In this document: one piece after another, positions 1 through 14,512 of the stretch
Position numbering within the stretch: position 1 is the stretch's first letter
Layout: every line of letters starts with the position of its first letter
NCBI RefSeq assembly: GCF_023065955.2
Contig: NW_026622985.1
Coordinates: 5,648,366 to 5,712,365 of the forward strand
Length of the DNA: 64,000 bases
Source: Ursus arctos
Taxonomy: Eukaryota; Chordata; Mammalia; Carnivora; Ursidae
Reading direction: 5' to 3'
Made by a program: the position numbers and the translations under genes
Notes under the pieces: model-generated
Databases searched by the model: none
Told to the model about the DNA's origin: nothing
The model's input: only the letters and a program-made list of their open reading frames with translations

Positions 1-870
1 AGTCCTGACATCAGCCTGCAGAGAATCAAAGAACTGTCAGAGCTGGAAATGATCTGAGGGTCCGGCACCATAGGCTGGCAAAGTGAAGTGAGATGCAGAA
101 ATGCTACAGCGAATCCCAGCAACACGGGGGAGAAGCCAGAGCTCCTGATCCCCAAACACACAGCAAATTCTGGAAAATCAACACGCTCTAACTGCGGAAC
201 ACCTAGACACTGCAGGGGTAAGCACTGACGTAGGGAGTATGTCTAGCCCGTCTTTATTTCTCTACATTATCTTTCTTTCTGTAATTGAAGAGACAACTTT
301 GTATCCTGCGGAGTCCATCCCTATTCTAGTTTTTATAGTTGGATGTTTGGAAATAGAACTCTTTCACATCCCTGCAATTTATCCTAACGTACGAAGAGCT
401 GAAAATGTCAATTATATTCCAAATAGCTACTCAATCTTTCCAGTGCCATTTCGAAATGGTCCACCTCAATCCCACTGCCGTATGCCTCCTCCTCCTCTTC
501 TCTCAGACACGACATGCTGATTGAGCACAGGACCGATAGGTTTATCCACTCCTATTCTTGATTTCTGTCTATTCTTCAAAGAGCTCTGCATTAGCTGCAT
601 GTGAATTCAGCACCAGACATTCCTCTTCCTTTTTGAAAATGCCAATCCTCTTTGTTATTCCAGACACCCTTTACGATATTCCAATACAATTCGCAGACAC
701 ATTTTATGTGAAAACCATGCCTTGATTTGGGAAGACACATGACTGCAAGTGTCTGGCCCTCCCCATCTTCCACCTCTGCTTTCTGGACCCAGCACGGTGA
801 GGCAGCTGTCCTCATCACGTCCTGCGCATTACCTGTGAAGATGACTTCTAAGTGTTTCAGGTCATTATGA

Positions 871-1086
871 AGGCCATTTTGGAAACATATATTTCAAATT
901 GGTTATTATCACTGGTATATGCAATTTTTTAACTGGAAATGTGTGTTTGCTATTCGATGAGCAAACTAATAGTCTACACCCTGATTTAGATGAAGGCTAC
1001 ACACAAAACCCATGCAGTCTAATTCCAGCTGTTGTACGTTTGACCTATCGAGCTCATATTCTTCCTCACATGTCCCCCCTTCTCCA
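871..1086. repeat. Direct duplicate unit, copy A
   Basis: This block aligns with 2341-2556 in the same orientation. Shared landmarks in order are CCATTTTGGAAACATAT, TTCAAATTGGTTATTATC, GAAATGTGTGTTT, ACCCTGATTTA.ATGAAGG, and TTTGACCTAT.GAGCT. Identity by eye is roughly 75 to 80 percent. It may be two insertions of one old repeat family or a local duplication. I do not recognise the family. Confidence 0.75.
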
Positions 1087-1989
1087 CCAAGCCCCACCCA
1101 GGGCACCTGCAGCACTTCAAGTGTGGTTATGTCCCCACCAGGACACAGGGCCTCCTGAGAGGGGAGACACTCAGAGTTATCACAGTGAGGGACAAAGGAG
1201 TCCAAAGCTCCCAGATCGGTGGCTACCTTGACTTTGATGCATTTCCCCCTAGGAGCTTGTAACATGATTTGTGTACCTGATGGATCATCTTCCAAAACTC
1301 AAGAGAAACTTACTTCTTCCATAAAGGAAATTACAACACATGACCAACAAGTCTTTAACTAAATAAAGTTATATTCAGAAAAATTAAACTTTCCCACATC
1401 CTAGCTAAGCTAGGCTTTGTTTTTACCAAATCCCAAAGAATGGCCCCAACTTAAGGGGTCTGAAGAGGGGAGAGGCTATCTGGGTGTCCATCTGTGCACC
1501 AAGGGGGCTTGTCTCAGGTGCTGTGGGAAGGATGGGGCATGAGAAGGCACAGGTTCAACCAGCCCTGGCACAGCAAAGCCAAGGGAGCAAGGATTCCCTC
1601 TCCCACCCCTGCCCACACCCCAGCAGCCCACTGCCTACCCCCTGAATACCAGATGTTGGCTTGTAGAATGAGCACTGAAGTGCTTTTATGGATTCTCTCC
1701 ACACCCGAGTTCCTTCACTGCACACAGGAAACCTTCTTTATCTCCCGAGCACAGGAACATAAGGACACATCATTGTGGTATGCCCAATGATCCGATCACC
1801 AAAGGGAACAGATTAGCATTTCGACATGGAGGTGATTCTGGTGAGAGGGTAATATATAAGCTCGCTGACACAAACACCAACAGAGGAGACCTGTCAGGTT
1901 TCAATACTTCAGTGACTGACATTTGTATGTGCACGTGAGTGCGTGATGCATGTCTACGCTCCCTAACACTCTCTCCTCTTTCTCCCAGA

Positions 1990-2145
1990 GCCTTTCTGCA
2001 AGGTTGGCCAGGCAGGAATTATCACTCCTACTTGAGAGTCCAGGGTGGCATTCACAAACAGATTTAGAGATCCAACTTGAACCCAGGTCTCAGGGACACA
2101 CAGGCTGCTCTCCCCTGGATCAGGCTAGGCTGACTTCCTAGCCTG
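1990..2145 (-). repeat. MIR-like SINE fossil
   Basis: The stretch runs through a tetranucleotide-rich body and a segment like TTGAACCCAGGTCTCAGGGAC followed by the reversed head. This is the order expected for a MIR on the minus strand. It is strongly diverged, and boundaries are approximate. Confidence 0.45.
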
Positions 2146-2340
2146 TTCCTTCAGTAATAGAATGGCAGAGAAAACCAATGTGCTCTGTCTGTGTCTCTTC
2201 TTCATCTTGTCTTCTCAATTTCATGTGTATGGTTTTACAGGAAATTCAGGTAACTGTGCTCAAAGAGGGTTCAGTGCTGTAGATAATATATTGTAGCAAA
2301 TATCTGTTGGGTAGATAAATGGCTTATTTAAGCATGGATC

Positions 2341-2556
2341 AGTCCATTTTGGAAACATATTTCAAATTGGTTATTATCGCTTTTATATGCAAGTTTTCAA
2401 CACCAGAAATGTGTGTTTTTCATTAAACAGGCTAACATAAAAACTCATACCCTGATTTATATGAAGGATATACACAAAATCCATAAAAACCCAATCCCAT
2501 TGGTTGTACATTTGACCTATTGAGCTAATATGCTTCCTCGCAGGTCCCTCCTTCTT
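2341..2556. repeat. Direct duplicate unit, copy B
   Basis: Second copy of the block at 871-1086, 1470 bp away, with the same order of landmarks and nearly the same length. Divergence is spread along the unit, so the duplication or insertion is old. Confidence 0.75.
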
Positions 2557-2799
2557 GGCAAAGAGGGGTAAAGTGGCACTTACTTCCAAAATCCATTAAT
2601 TTATTTTTGGCAGGAAAACACAATCTTGGAATGTTTAGATTTTATTCTAAAGGAGCCTCTTCATCCTCTCATCCTTTAGACACCACCCTGGGGTTTGGCC
2701 ACAAATTGATGACTACTATATTGTTATTACTGTTTTACTACTTGATTTCCTCTCTTCTAATAACCCTCATTCTAGAAACAGACTTCAGACTTTGAAGAA

Positions 2800-2960
2800 G
2801 ACTAGCTGAGAATTTAATGGGATCTCTCCGTTTCACAGGTGAGAAGAGTAAGGCCCAGAAAGATCAGCAGTCAGCCCCCTGATCCACAGCTGATGGATGG
2901 GGAATATAGCCCTAGAACCACAGAACTCTGGCCACGTAACATGCTGCCATGTGTGCCAAA
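2800..2960 (-). repeat. MIR-like SINE fossil
   Basis: It contains TTTCACAGGTGAGAAGAGTAAGGCCCAGAAAG, matching the MIR minus-strand pattern 'cattttacagatgaggaaactgaggcccagag', then an AACTCTGGCCAC head remnant. Boundaries are approximate. Confidence 0.55.
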
Positions 2961-4002
2961 TTTATTCGACTCTTAGAACTCCCTTCTGACCATTGTCTCT
3001 CCTGTTCTTAATCTGAGTGCTCTTTAACTTACTCTGTCTCACCCAACCATACACTCAAAAAACGGTGAAGATCCTAAGTTGTGTTCTATGAGCATTTCAC
3101 CCTAATAAAAACCCAGTAAGTGATCACATAAAATTTAAAATGACAAAAGTGATCTGCGTGTTCCCTGGTCGATTTCCTTTATGAGCCATTCATTCAAGTC
3201 AGAGAGCTGAATGAGGTTTTTAAAAATTTTCAACTCTTAATTTAACTTCTGCTCCTGGATCCAGCGATGATCTTTCCATTGGTGGCACCAAGCAAATGGT
3301 GTTTTGAACAAGGTTAGCTTCAGTTGATCTATTCATAAATTTCTTATGTCTTAAAAAGTTAGAAAAGTGCCTTTTATACCACCACCGTCCCTCTGAGCAA
3401 ATTCAGCCTCCTGCAAATTCAGCCTTCTGTTTACATCCTTCACTTTACATTATCTAAGATTAGAATCAAACACTACTTCGTGATGGGATGCTGCAAGCAT
3501 CACGGCTCATAAGAAAAAAGCAGCCTTTCCTCGAAACCTGTGACAGCCGCAATCCTCTGGACTGTCAGGGTTTTCCAGGGAGCTCACCTGTGCCAGGCAG
3601 GTGCCAAAAGCGATGAATGGAAATCCAGCTTGAAAGCTTTTATTTGATCAACTTCATGAAAAAATGGTTTTTCGAACAAGACTTCACATCTTATTTTGAT
3701 TACTAAGCACAAAGAAGCAATCGATACTCTAAATTTTTAAAAAATTACCAAAAACCAAGAAAAAAAACCCCAAAGTTTCAGGGGTCACTATTATCTTAGA
3801 CACTTCCCCAGCTTTCAAGAGGGAGGGGTTCAAGGTCAGGCTCTCTCTGGTGAGATGAGGGCTTCAAAAGTTGGGAAGCACAGTGTGCTCTGGGTGAAAC
3901 TGTGCCGTGTTAGTGGCCAAAAACGTCCATCTGTCCCGGCAGTGGTGGCGTGCACGCCTGTGTGTTCTGCACCCGGAGCTGTGTGCCCGGGGCCCTTCTT
4001 CA

Positions 4003-4206
<204 letters not shown>

Positions 4207-4751
4207 TTATGTGTAATGGGAATGCATGCAATACAATTATTATCAAAAAGGCAAAAAAAAAAAAAAAAAGACCCCTCTACTCTTGAGAGCTAAAAGCCTT
4301 ATGGACTGAGTCAAAATTGCTAAATTTAAAAATGTTACTGCCCAGGGGTTTCTTTGATTGTATCAAGAACTCCTGTGAGTCTTGTTTTGTCTTGATTTGC
4401 CCACAGTCCTAACTACCAAATTCTCTTGGATTTAAATCACTTCTTTAACTGGAGGAAATGGGCCACTGCTGTGTGATCTGGTAGATGCCCAACAACTGGG
4501 CGGAGATGTGAGGAATGCATCTACAGTGTGGTCCAGGTCTGGCATGAGCTGGTGACAGATCCAAATGCAGCCAAAGTGGATTAAATTCTGGATACTAAAC
4601 TGGATAATTTGAGGTCTCTAAGAAACCACAGTGGATATAAATATACATTAATGAAATGAGCATTCATTTCCAAAATGTATTTTCTTGTTCTGGTTTAGAG
4701 GAAGCTCTGCATTTCCCTGAAAACTTAAGGATGGCATGGTTTCTGGATCAG

Positions 4752-4972
4752 CCCTGTCCAACAGAACTTACCATGAAGATGCAAGTGTTCTCCATCTGTG
4801 CTGTCCAATATGGCAGCCACCAGCTCCACATGACTACTGGGCATTCAAAGTAGGGCTAGAGTCACTGCGGACTGAAGTTTTGACTTTGTTGAAGTTCAAC
4901 TGATTAAACTTACAATTTAAATACCACATATGGCTAGTGGCTACCATATTAAGCAGTGCAGTTCTGTATGAT
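4752..4972. repeat. hAT-Charlie (MER5-like) DNA transposon remnant
   Basis: The ends read CTGTCCAATATGGCAGCCACC on the left side and CACATATGGCTAGTGGCTAC followed by CATATTAAGCAGTGCAG on the right. This is the inverted-terminal arrangement of MER5-type non-autonomous hAT elements. The interior is AT-rich and degraded, and no transposase is present. Confidence 0.6.
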
Positions 4973-7748
4973 GGGTTTGATTCTTCCTGTACTTTATTGA
5001 AGGGTATTTTAAGGAAAGAAGACTAGCGCAAATAAATTCATACCATGACTAAGCTTAAAGACTTTAATACACAGCAATTTAAGAGATGAAATAAGTAGAG
5101 TATCTTTATTTATATGAGGAATATAACTTTCCATCCTCAGACCAGAATCTTCTCTGACTTCCTTCTTATGTTGTTAGATTTCACAAATTTGAATGCTTTG
5201 TATAAAAATCAATACCATCCAAATAGGAATGTTTGTTAAAATGGTTTATCCAAAGCTTCTACTGGTTCAATCTCTTCCTTAGGTGAATAGATGCAATGGT
5301 TTAGGAAGACTAAGACAAAAAGCAAAATTTGGGGACATTTAACAGAGGAATAAAGGGATGGATCTTTATCTGTAGAAAGCGTTTTATCACTAATGTCAGG
5401 GAAAGTAACATTGAAATATACAATGTTGCTTAAAATTGCACATTTTATTAAGTACTACCTTTAGAAATTAATAGAATATAGATAATCCCTCAATGTCCTT
5501 TCCTAGAAAAGCTATCACTGAAGCAAATTCATGTATATATGGCGCAGTGTCTGAATATCCATTTTTCTAACTATGTGATTGCTTTTAACTCTGAAACATA
5601 AGAAATATGTTCGCAGTAAGAAACTGAACTAAAGTATACCTTGCAGCATAGCCCAATATTCTGAAGGAAAGACAGTCTCTAGCTCAGCTCGTAACTCCCA
5701 AAGAAAGCAGTGAGGAATGAAGAGGGATGTCTTGCCTACACTGCCAGACCACCTGAGTACTCCTCTTATCAGTATGGGACACCTTCTATGCCTATATCAC
5801 CACTATTTGTTGGTCTTTGGCACCTCAGGCCACCACAGGGGCCAGGGAAGCTATGAGGTTGATCATTTAGTGAAATGGGGGGAGTGGCCCCATTTGGATA
5901 TTTTCTAAGAGTTGTGTGTCAATGGCACTCTTAGATGCCAGAATCACCAGCAGCCCTGGGTCAATGGTATAGTGTTAGCTACTTGCTCATCACTGCCTCC
6001 ATAGCAGAGATAAGCTGTCCAAGTCTACCACTCTCAAGTCATTGGCCATGCTTACAGCAGGATACCATCACCACGCCTTGAAGGAAATAAGCAGGCACAG
6101 AGCCAGAATAACCAGAAATACTGCATTAGATGGTCCAAACTTCACAATGGGTAGGAGAGCAAAGAGAGCACATCCCTTCAAGTTTTAAGGATGAACATGC
6201 AGGAGAGATTTCTGTTGCAAATCCGAGTCACTGGGGATGACAATGACATGGTTGGTGTCACCTAGGGATGAGTCTTTGTGTTTTCCGCCTACATGGAATT
6301 GTGCTTCCTCCTGACCCTGATGTGGTCCTGTTGTCAACTATGCTGATGTCCACTTGACCTGCATGAATGATATGTGTGAAGTTCCTTTGTCCTAGATCAC
6401 TTGTTAGGCTCTGCACAGCACCAGTATAATGGTCACATCTGCAACCTTGCATTTAGTTCCCCAGACACCTTCACTTCTCAGGGGCAACACACATGCTCCT
6501 CATTACTGACACACTATAAACACTGAAAGATGCTCACTGCCTTCCTCCCACTTTGGGAGAGCCATCTGTTCAACCTGTCCCCTGCAACAAAGCCCTCCCC
6601 AGCCCTCGACATGGGCCACACCCCTGGGGGGGAAGGGGTGGCATTTGGGAACTCCCTCCATGTTGACTACCAGGAAGGAGATGAGCATGGGGAGGAGATG
6701 GCTTGGCTGGACTGAGACAGGGAACTGGCCTTCCCAGAGGGCCTGTGACCACCCCTCTAGCCTCCCCGTGAGCTCCTGCAAGGCACCACTCCAGGAGAAA
6801 GAGTAAGTTCTCCACAACACTGGCTAAAATGCATACCACGCCCTCTTCTGGGGTCACTTACAGAATTACACATTCAGGTGGAACTTCTCTGAAAGTAAAT
6901 CTCAGAAACTCCCCTGTCGGTGTGGACTCAAGCCCCTCCATCTACTGGAAGTGTCTCCTGAAGCCTTCCACCCTACCCCGGAGACTGACTGTGCCTTCCC
7001 TGTGCTCTCACTGGCCCCTTAGACACCTGTGTTGTCACACTGGTAACACGTTGGCACTTGGCTGCTTCCCACCGGCCTCCTCCACAGAGAGAGGGGCCCC
7101 TGGGCACTCTGTAAATGCTCATTGACAGAGGAACAGGCACAGGGAGAGGCCACTAGAACCTCGCCACTAACTATATCATCACACGTGGGAAGGAGACAGC
7201 CTGATTCTAGGCACGCATTCCCAGGGACGCAGCATCCCTGCCCCTGTGGGACAGCGAGACCCTAGGGAGGTCAGGAGGGAGCTGGTCTGAAGCTTCTTCC
7301 TCCCCTTCAGTGCCTCGCTCCAGAGAAGTCCCTGACCAGCCGATGGTCTGGATGATGAGCTCTGGGAGGGCAGAGGTGAAGTATCCCTGCTGGATGGAGG
7401 GCCCCTCACTCTGTTCCTCTGACATGCAAGACCATGGGGTCCTTTGATAGAATAGAAGATCCCTCAGGAGGCAGAAGATCGAACCCAATCAAAGGTGGAT
7501 GTATGCTTCACAGGCTGGGAGTATTTTGGGAACTGTCAAGCGTTTTGGTCATCATGCTCTGAGACTCCGGATTATTCGAGGTGTGTTTACTAAAATCTGG
7601 TAATAGCCCCAAAGTGGCTTCTCTGCTGAGGCCTGCCTGACTTCTGGCACGAGTTAGGCCCGGGATCAGACAGGGAGGCGTGCCCCCGGAGGGAGAGGCG
7701 TGTCCCCAGTCAGGACAGATGGCGGTAGGCCCTACTCACCTTCTCTCA

Positions 7749-8582
<834 letters not shown>

Positions 8583-9588
8583 TCAGACTAAACCTGCCAG
8601 CTCCTTAACGCTTCACTGGTTGGGTCAATTTGATCTGAAAATCTAATTTTTTCCCCCTAAATCAGAATGGCACATCACAATGCAAATTCAAACTCATTTA
8701 AATAAAGTGACTGCAACATTTTGTGATGAAGAGCCACTCTTCCTGATCAGCAGTTTTGGAATAAACCAATATCCAATTTTGCGTGTTGTGGCATTTGGTG
8801 GGGTTTTTAATGTGGCTTTTTTCAAAGGGTCTTTAAAATATGCCACTGAAGCAGCAAAATAAAAAGGAAACTCATTAAAAATGCATTTCAGGATCACAAG
8901 TTCATTTCAGCGTTACATTCTTATATTTAAATGAAAGGCACTTCATTATAACAGTTATAATAACTTCTTTTCATTTACATTTTTCCTGTATTTTGCCTTT
9001 CAATTTCTTCTCCATTACCTGTCTGTCCCTACGCAGGCAAATCAGGAAGGAGACAGACAGAGAGAGTGTGAGGCTCAGAGAGAGAGAGAAGGAGAAAGAT
9101 TGAATAAAATGAGAAGTTAAGGAACTGTGAAGGATGCTCCACAGGGTCCAAAGAGAAGCCCCAGATCCCCCGTGGCAGGGCGTCCAAGCCAGAGGTGCAC
9201 GGAGGCTTCTGGCTTTTTCCTTCTCCTCCCAAATCCTAAAACCACTAAGCTCTCACTGGCCTATACCCACAGAAGATCAGTCATAATTTCAGTACAAATC
9301 ATCTAAGAGATGCGATTTAGTTGTTATTAGGAATTCTTTTAGGGGTGTCCCGGCTGAAGCGTTGGCCAAGAAAGCAGGGGGGCCCTGGCTGTGTGCAGCA
9401 GTGCCTGCCCCCGTGTGTTCAGGATCCGACAAAGAGTGTTAAGGCCACTGTGAGAAAGAAATACGCCCCTGAGCAGTCCCGGGTCTTGGACTCCAAATCA
9501 GTGACCATTTTACTTAGCTCTCGTGTAGAAAGGATGATACACTTGTCAAGTTTAAGTAAACACTAAAGCTCTTTTGAAAACAACTGCC

Positions 9589-9720
<132 letters not shown>

Positions 9721-11534
9721 AGAAGAGCTCTCTATGCCCACAATATCTGGTGTTGAGATACCATGAAAAAACACACACACACACACTTCCTGGTAACGGG
9801 TTTTTCTTAGGAAAAAAGAATGTGTGAAAATGTATATTTAACAATTTTCTCAATTGCTTAATGTGGTTTTGGTGAACAAGGCAGCACTTACCAAAAGCGA
9901 CTAGCAGAAGCATGTCTGGGACTTAAACCGGCTTAAATGGAAAAGTTTACATTGGGCCCTGGACGTCGTAATTATCATCACTTTCATTTTTTAGTGTGCC
10001 GGGCAGATGTGCTGCTGTAAAGATGGAAACTAGCTTATAATGATACTTAATATAGGCCAGCTGAAGGGATCTTGACACCAACCAGGGTGTATTCGGTATT
10101 GTCCCAAATCTGCATCTGGGTTGAATTTGGCTGGGCAAAGAGTCAGGCAGGTGGGAGGTGACAGCAAAGCTGACTAACTGGAGATAAATCTCAAAGAGTT
10201 GGTGGCCGGGTGGCCCCCAGGAGCATCCAGTAGAGATCATTATCTATTAGAAACACTTCTGGGCCTTCATCATACACACGTGCGTGACTGTGCATATTTT
10301 AACTCCGAGTAGATGCAAGGGAAAAGAGAAGTAATTGGTTCCCGGGAGGCAGATGCAGGGAGACCAGCAGGGTGCAACAGATCATGGCAGAGTGGACCTT
10401 TGGCTGAATGTTCCGGAAAGGCCGTCAGTCGGGAGAGCTCACGCCACACAAAATGCATACGGGAAGGGTGGAGGACCCTCCTGGTGACACAAGTGTGTTG
10501 TGGTGTAACCCAAAGCTAGCTAGCTGTGTGAAGTACCCCCTCCACACTGACGAGGCGCTGGAGACCCGAAGGGCTGGGGGCAGGGGGTCGGGGGGACCCA
10601 GGTCAGACCCTGCTGTGGAGCCATTGTCCAAGCAGGAGCAGCAGCAGCGGACCGGGCGGGACAGTGCAGGAAAGCCATGCCCCCCACCCACACGACAGGG
10701 TGGGAAGCAAAGAAAGGCAGCCGTTGCTTCAAGAGTGAAATCTGTCTTCTAATTTGAGTCAATGGTTCTCGTGTATCTTGCTGTGCCTGGCATCTTAATC
10801 CTGCTGGCAAGCTTTCCTGGAAATCTATTTGTTTCTGATTGCCTGTGCTGGCATGAATATGTAACACGGGACATGGAGACTCCCGAAGACCACGTTCTCC
10901 GAAGTGACAACCCAGGGCTCAGCTCAGGGTGGTTTCCCTGTGGAGGTGTTAACAGGACAGGGGGCACAGCCCCGCTATGGGGGACAGAACGCAGCCCCCG
11001 TTACCTGTGCTCCTCGGCTGAGGCTCGAGCGTCAGCTGCTTGCTTCTTGTAGCTAAGTGACATCAAGTGCTCCGAGGCTGGATTTCTTTTACTTGGTAGG
11101 ATGAAGGCTTTTTCATCATCATTAACTCAAAATGAAGTTTTTACTCTCACGGTCTACAGATGTGCCACGCCAGGGACTCTCTGTAAGCACGTCTGAGCCC
11201 CTCTGAAGAACTTAACTGGGTACAAAACAGAGGCTTCACGGGTGCCTCCGTCATAAAGTTTAAGAGGGGATGTTAGAAGAAGGTAGATTACACAATATAC
11301 CCCTGAGCTGCAAGAAGGAACTCAGGCCCACCGCAACCATACCTCGGAGCAGAGTGTACTTTGGTGCTCGTGGTGATGGGAACAGGGGGGGCCCGAGACT
11401 GTCCAGAATCACCATAATTCAGACACTTGTCTTGATCTTGATTGTTCAAAGTCCCATCACTTAGGACGATACTGCTGCATATTTGCATGGCGGGGTTTCC
11501 CCCTGCATTGCGTGGCTCTTTCGTACCACTCTCC

Positions 11535-11680
11535 CCTGTGATTCTCACATCAACCCCGAGGTGTTGGTGGGGAAGGTAGTGCTATTACACTTGAGTTTAA
11601 AAAAAAAAAGAAAAAGAAAAGAAACTGAGCGGCAAAACCAGGGACGGAAGTGGTGGGACCAACGCACAGTACAGAGAGTG
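11535..11680 (-). repeat. MIR-like SINE fossil
   Basis: TTCTCACATCAACCCCGAGG and later GAAACTGAGCGGC follow the order of a minus-strand MIR, interrupted by an A-rich run at 11598-11623. Diverged, with approximate boundaries. Confidence 0.45.
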
Positions 11681-14022
11681 GCGCCCTCGGCACCTTTCCC
11701 AGGTGGGGCTCTGGGAAGAGGAAAGGGGGAGCCTGCCCCTGGGAGCTGTCGGGTAGCAGGGAGGGAGACCCTGGCGTGATTTATATGGCTTTCGAGTCTG
11801 AGTAAAACTGCTCTAGAAACACTGGAAACTCAGAGAATTCGGGGTGGGACTTACAGTTAGCAGAACGTGCCTTTTCTAACATACTCCACTCAGATCCCAG
11901 AGAAACGCAAACCTCCCTAGCATCGCCTGCTTATTCAAACCTCATTTGCATGCACCTGCGACCCTCCACGTTTATGTGAGTGGGGACACATCATGAAGAC
12001 AACCCACGAGTTTATTCTTTCAGGTTTTGTTTTGTTTTGTTTTGTTTTTAAATAAAAGCCAGGCCAGGAACCATGACACTGACGGTCTGCATGTCCCTAT
12101 TTCTGGAATGTACTCTTCCTGCAAGTGAAGGAATCAAGCGTGTTGCTCTGTGCTTGGCACTTAGCTGCTATTTGTGGGGAGAAGTGGGCAGCAAACAGCC
12201 GGGGCCACTCTGCATATCTATACTTGGCAGGTTTATTCATTAAATGCAATTATTCTTTTTATCGGGGCAGGCAGTCATTATGTTTTGGCAATTTACTATG
12301 CCAGAATTTGATTCATTTATCAAATATTTATTTAAGTGAATTTTCACAGTATAGTCAGGCTTTACATGAATTAGCAAGGAAAGGAATTCATTTGTGAGGT
12401 CTATTCCTCCATCAGGAATGTATTAACACGGTGCCAGCGTATTCTGTGAGGTGTCTATCACAGAGTAACTTACCTTCGCTTTAATTTCCAAGTCATTACA
12501 AAAGGGGAGAGCCTGACTCCTTTCATGCAAGCTTGACTTAAGGCTTGATGTGAGGGTCTATTTCATGGGGTAATTGGAAGATTAAGGACGCATTAGGAGA
12601 AGCAAAGTTTGCTTAATTTTAGAAGTTACCTTTTTATTGAAAATGCACGTTTACCCAAAGTAAGCAGGTTTTGGGGTTCTCCTGATGTATTACACATGGA
12701 AGACATCGTTTGGAGACTGCCCCGATTCAGATGTAAAACTCACAGCTCCACTGAGGCCTGAGTGCCTGGACAAGCCAGCTGTTTCGCTCAATGATTTTTC
12801 TGAATTTGGGCTTAATTTCTGATAATCATGGATTTGTTTGACCGCGGGTGAGACTCACACAAGGCTGTGATTTTCAAGTCTTCTTCCTACTTCCCTAAGT
12901 TATCCTATAAAATTCTTTGTACCTCCAGAGTAAGCATTTCAGCTGGTTTTTTGTTTTTGTTTTTGTTTTTGTTTTAAATCCCCTGGATTCAAAACCCTTT
13001 AATCTGGGCAGAGGGTGGTGGCAGATGGTGGCTCCATGATGACCCTGCGATGCCAGCCCCTCGGCAGCCGAGACTCGGGGTTCCTGTGTTTTATGTTTAA
13101 GCTTTCAGTGATCACTAGAGGTGGTGGCTTTATTGCGTTTTGCACCCCTTTAGGGCAAACGAGTCAAGTTTCTCTTCAATTCAGAGGATACCTCCTGCGT
13201 ACGGTTAAAGGCAATGTGTGGCCCATTCATGTCTCGAAGACTGTCTAGGGCCATTCGAGGGGACTCCACAGTCCTGGTGGAAAAGTGTGGGACTGGTCGT
13301 TTGCCACGGCCGAGCACATGGAGGGGGGCAGATCTACTTCCCCCACCCCCTCGTGACTTTGGGCACAGCCGTGTGACACTACACTGTCCTCATCCCTTCG
13401 TGTTTGGACACAGGATACCTCCTCTGAGGCGTCCAGAGCCTCCAATAGACAGAGGCTCTGATGGGAAATTCTGTCCCCGTGTGAGATGGAAACTAGCGGC
13501 CATCAGCGATCTTGTTCTGAGGCTCCCTTGTTGGCGGGACCTGAATGCGGTGACACACTGGATTTTGCTGCTTTTCCATGGCTCACTCACGTTTCTAAAA
13601 ACCGAGCTCTATGAACCTGAATTTCAAAAAGGCACATTTTACTCACGGTTTCTCAGCAGAAACCTGGAGGAGTGCATGTCAGCAGCTCGCTTTCTTTTTT
13701 GTTTTGTTTCATCTCATTTTTTCGGGGGGAGCCGTGTGGCCCAGGTGCCCTCACCGCACAGCTGCCGCTCGTTCACTGGTGGCAAGATCCCGGGCCCTCG
13801 ACAGGACTGGGGGGGTGGGGGCTGTGAACGTTCCCTGTCTGATGGCTTTAAGTCTGGGTTTGAACTGGGGCACGGCGAGAAGTCCCTCTGGATGCCACCC
13901 CACAAGAACGAGGCAACCCCCTGCTACAACTTGGAGCCGGGCTGGGACACAGGGTACTCTCTTCCTGCTGCACCCCGCGGACCTTTCCGGGCCGCCAACG
14001 GAGGAACTGCGCCAGGCCTTAC

Positions 14023-14283
14023 CAGTGTGGCTTCTTTTGTGGACCATGAGCACATTGGGGCCGATGCATATTATCCCACAGACATCACACTTTAGTTTGC
14101 CGTTAGGAAGTCGAATGCCTCCAGCTCCCGACAAAGCTCTGCTGCCTTGGCCACTGTGGGAGCCATTCATTTTCTCTCCCGCGGCATCAAGCACTCGTAA
14201 ATCCTCCGCACATTCTTCCCCATTCAGCTCACAGGCACGCGCATTCTCTTCATCACTCTGAGCCTCTACTTTAACATTACTGG
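14023..14283 (-). CDS. IKZF1: IKZF1 exon 4 (residues 54-141, zinc finger 1)
   Basis: This 261-bp exon runs from a TTTCAG acceptor to a GTAAGG donor. It begins [20 protein letters not shown], passes through an acidic linker (NGEECAEDL, then GEKMNGSH), and ends in zinc finger 1. The finger has the cysteine pair in KCDVC and the histidine pair in VHKRSH, giving C-x2-C-x12-H-x3-H, followed by the linker TG that continues into exon 5. Finger 1 contributes to DNA-binding specificity and is lost in several short Ikaros isoforms. Relative to remembered human sequence, differences are concentrated in the linker (for example MDASG-like to VDAAG-like changes), while finger 1 differs by one conservative Ile to Val. 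The G closing the exon is the first base of codon 141. The reading frame stays open past the donor into the intron, but that extension is not coding. Confidence 0.97.
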
Positions 14284-14502
14284 CTGAAAGACACAATACA
14301 GGGGCCGCTCAGTGTCATCGCAAAAAAAAAAAAAAAACAACAAAAAAACACAACAACACAGCAGCAAAAAGACAGCACATCAGAGCGGAGGAGAAGGTTC
14401 TCAGCGGCTTGTACCACCGGGACTGCAGCCCCGAACTGGGCTCCGGGGGCAGGTGCCGGGCAGCCAAGCGGGGCCGGGCCAGCAGGTGAGGCCCAGCCGA
14501 CC

Positions 14503-14512
14503 GCGCATGCGC
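14503..14512. promoter_or_regulatory. NRF1-type palindrome GCGCATGCGC
   Basis: The decamer lies inside a 14-base perfect palindrome CCGCGCATGCGCGG, 220 bp upstream of exon 4 in transcript order. Exact consensus; function unproven. Confidence 0.45.

Noticed and set aside
5700..6480. Possible LTR-retroelement interior
   Set aside because: Only scattered impressions. No LTR ends, primer site, reverse transcriptase or protease motif was visible, so it is left unassigned.
13214..14095. 293-residue open frame on the plus strand
   Set aside because: It is antisense to exon 4 and GC-rich, has no domain or start context, and is explained by the conserved coding strand opposite.
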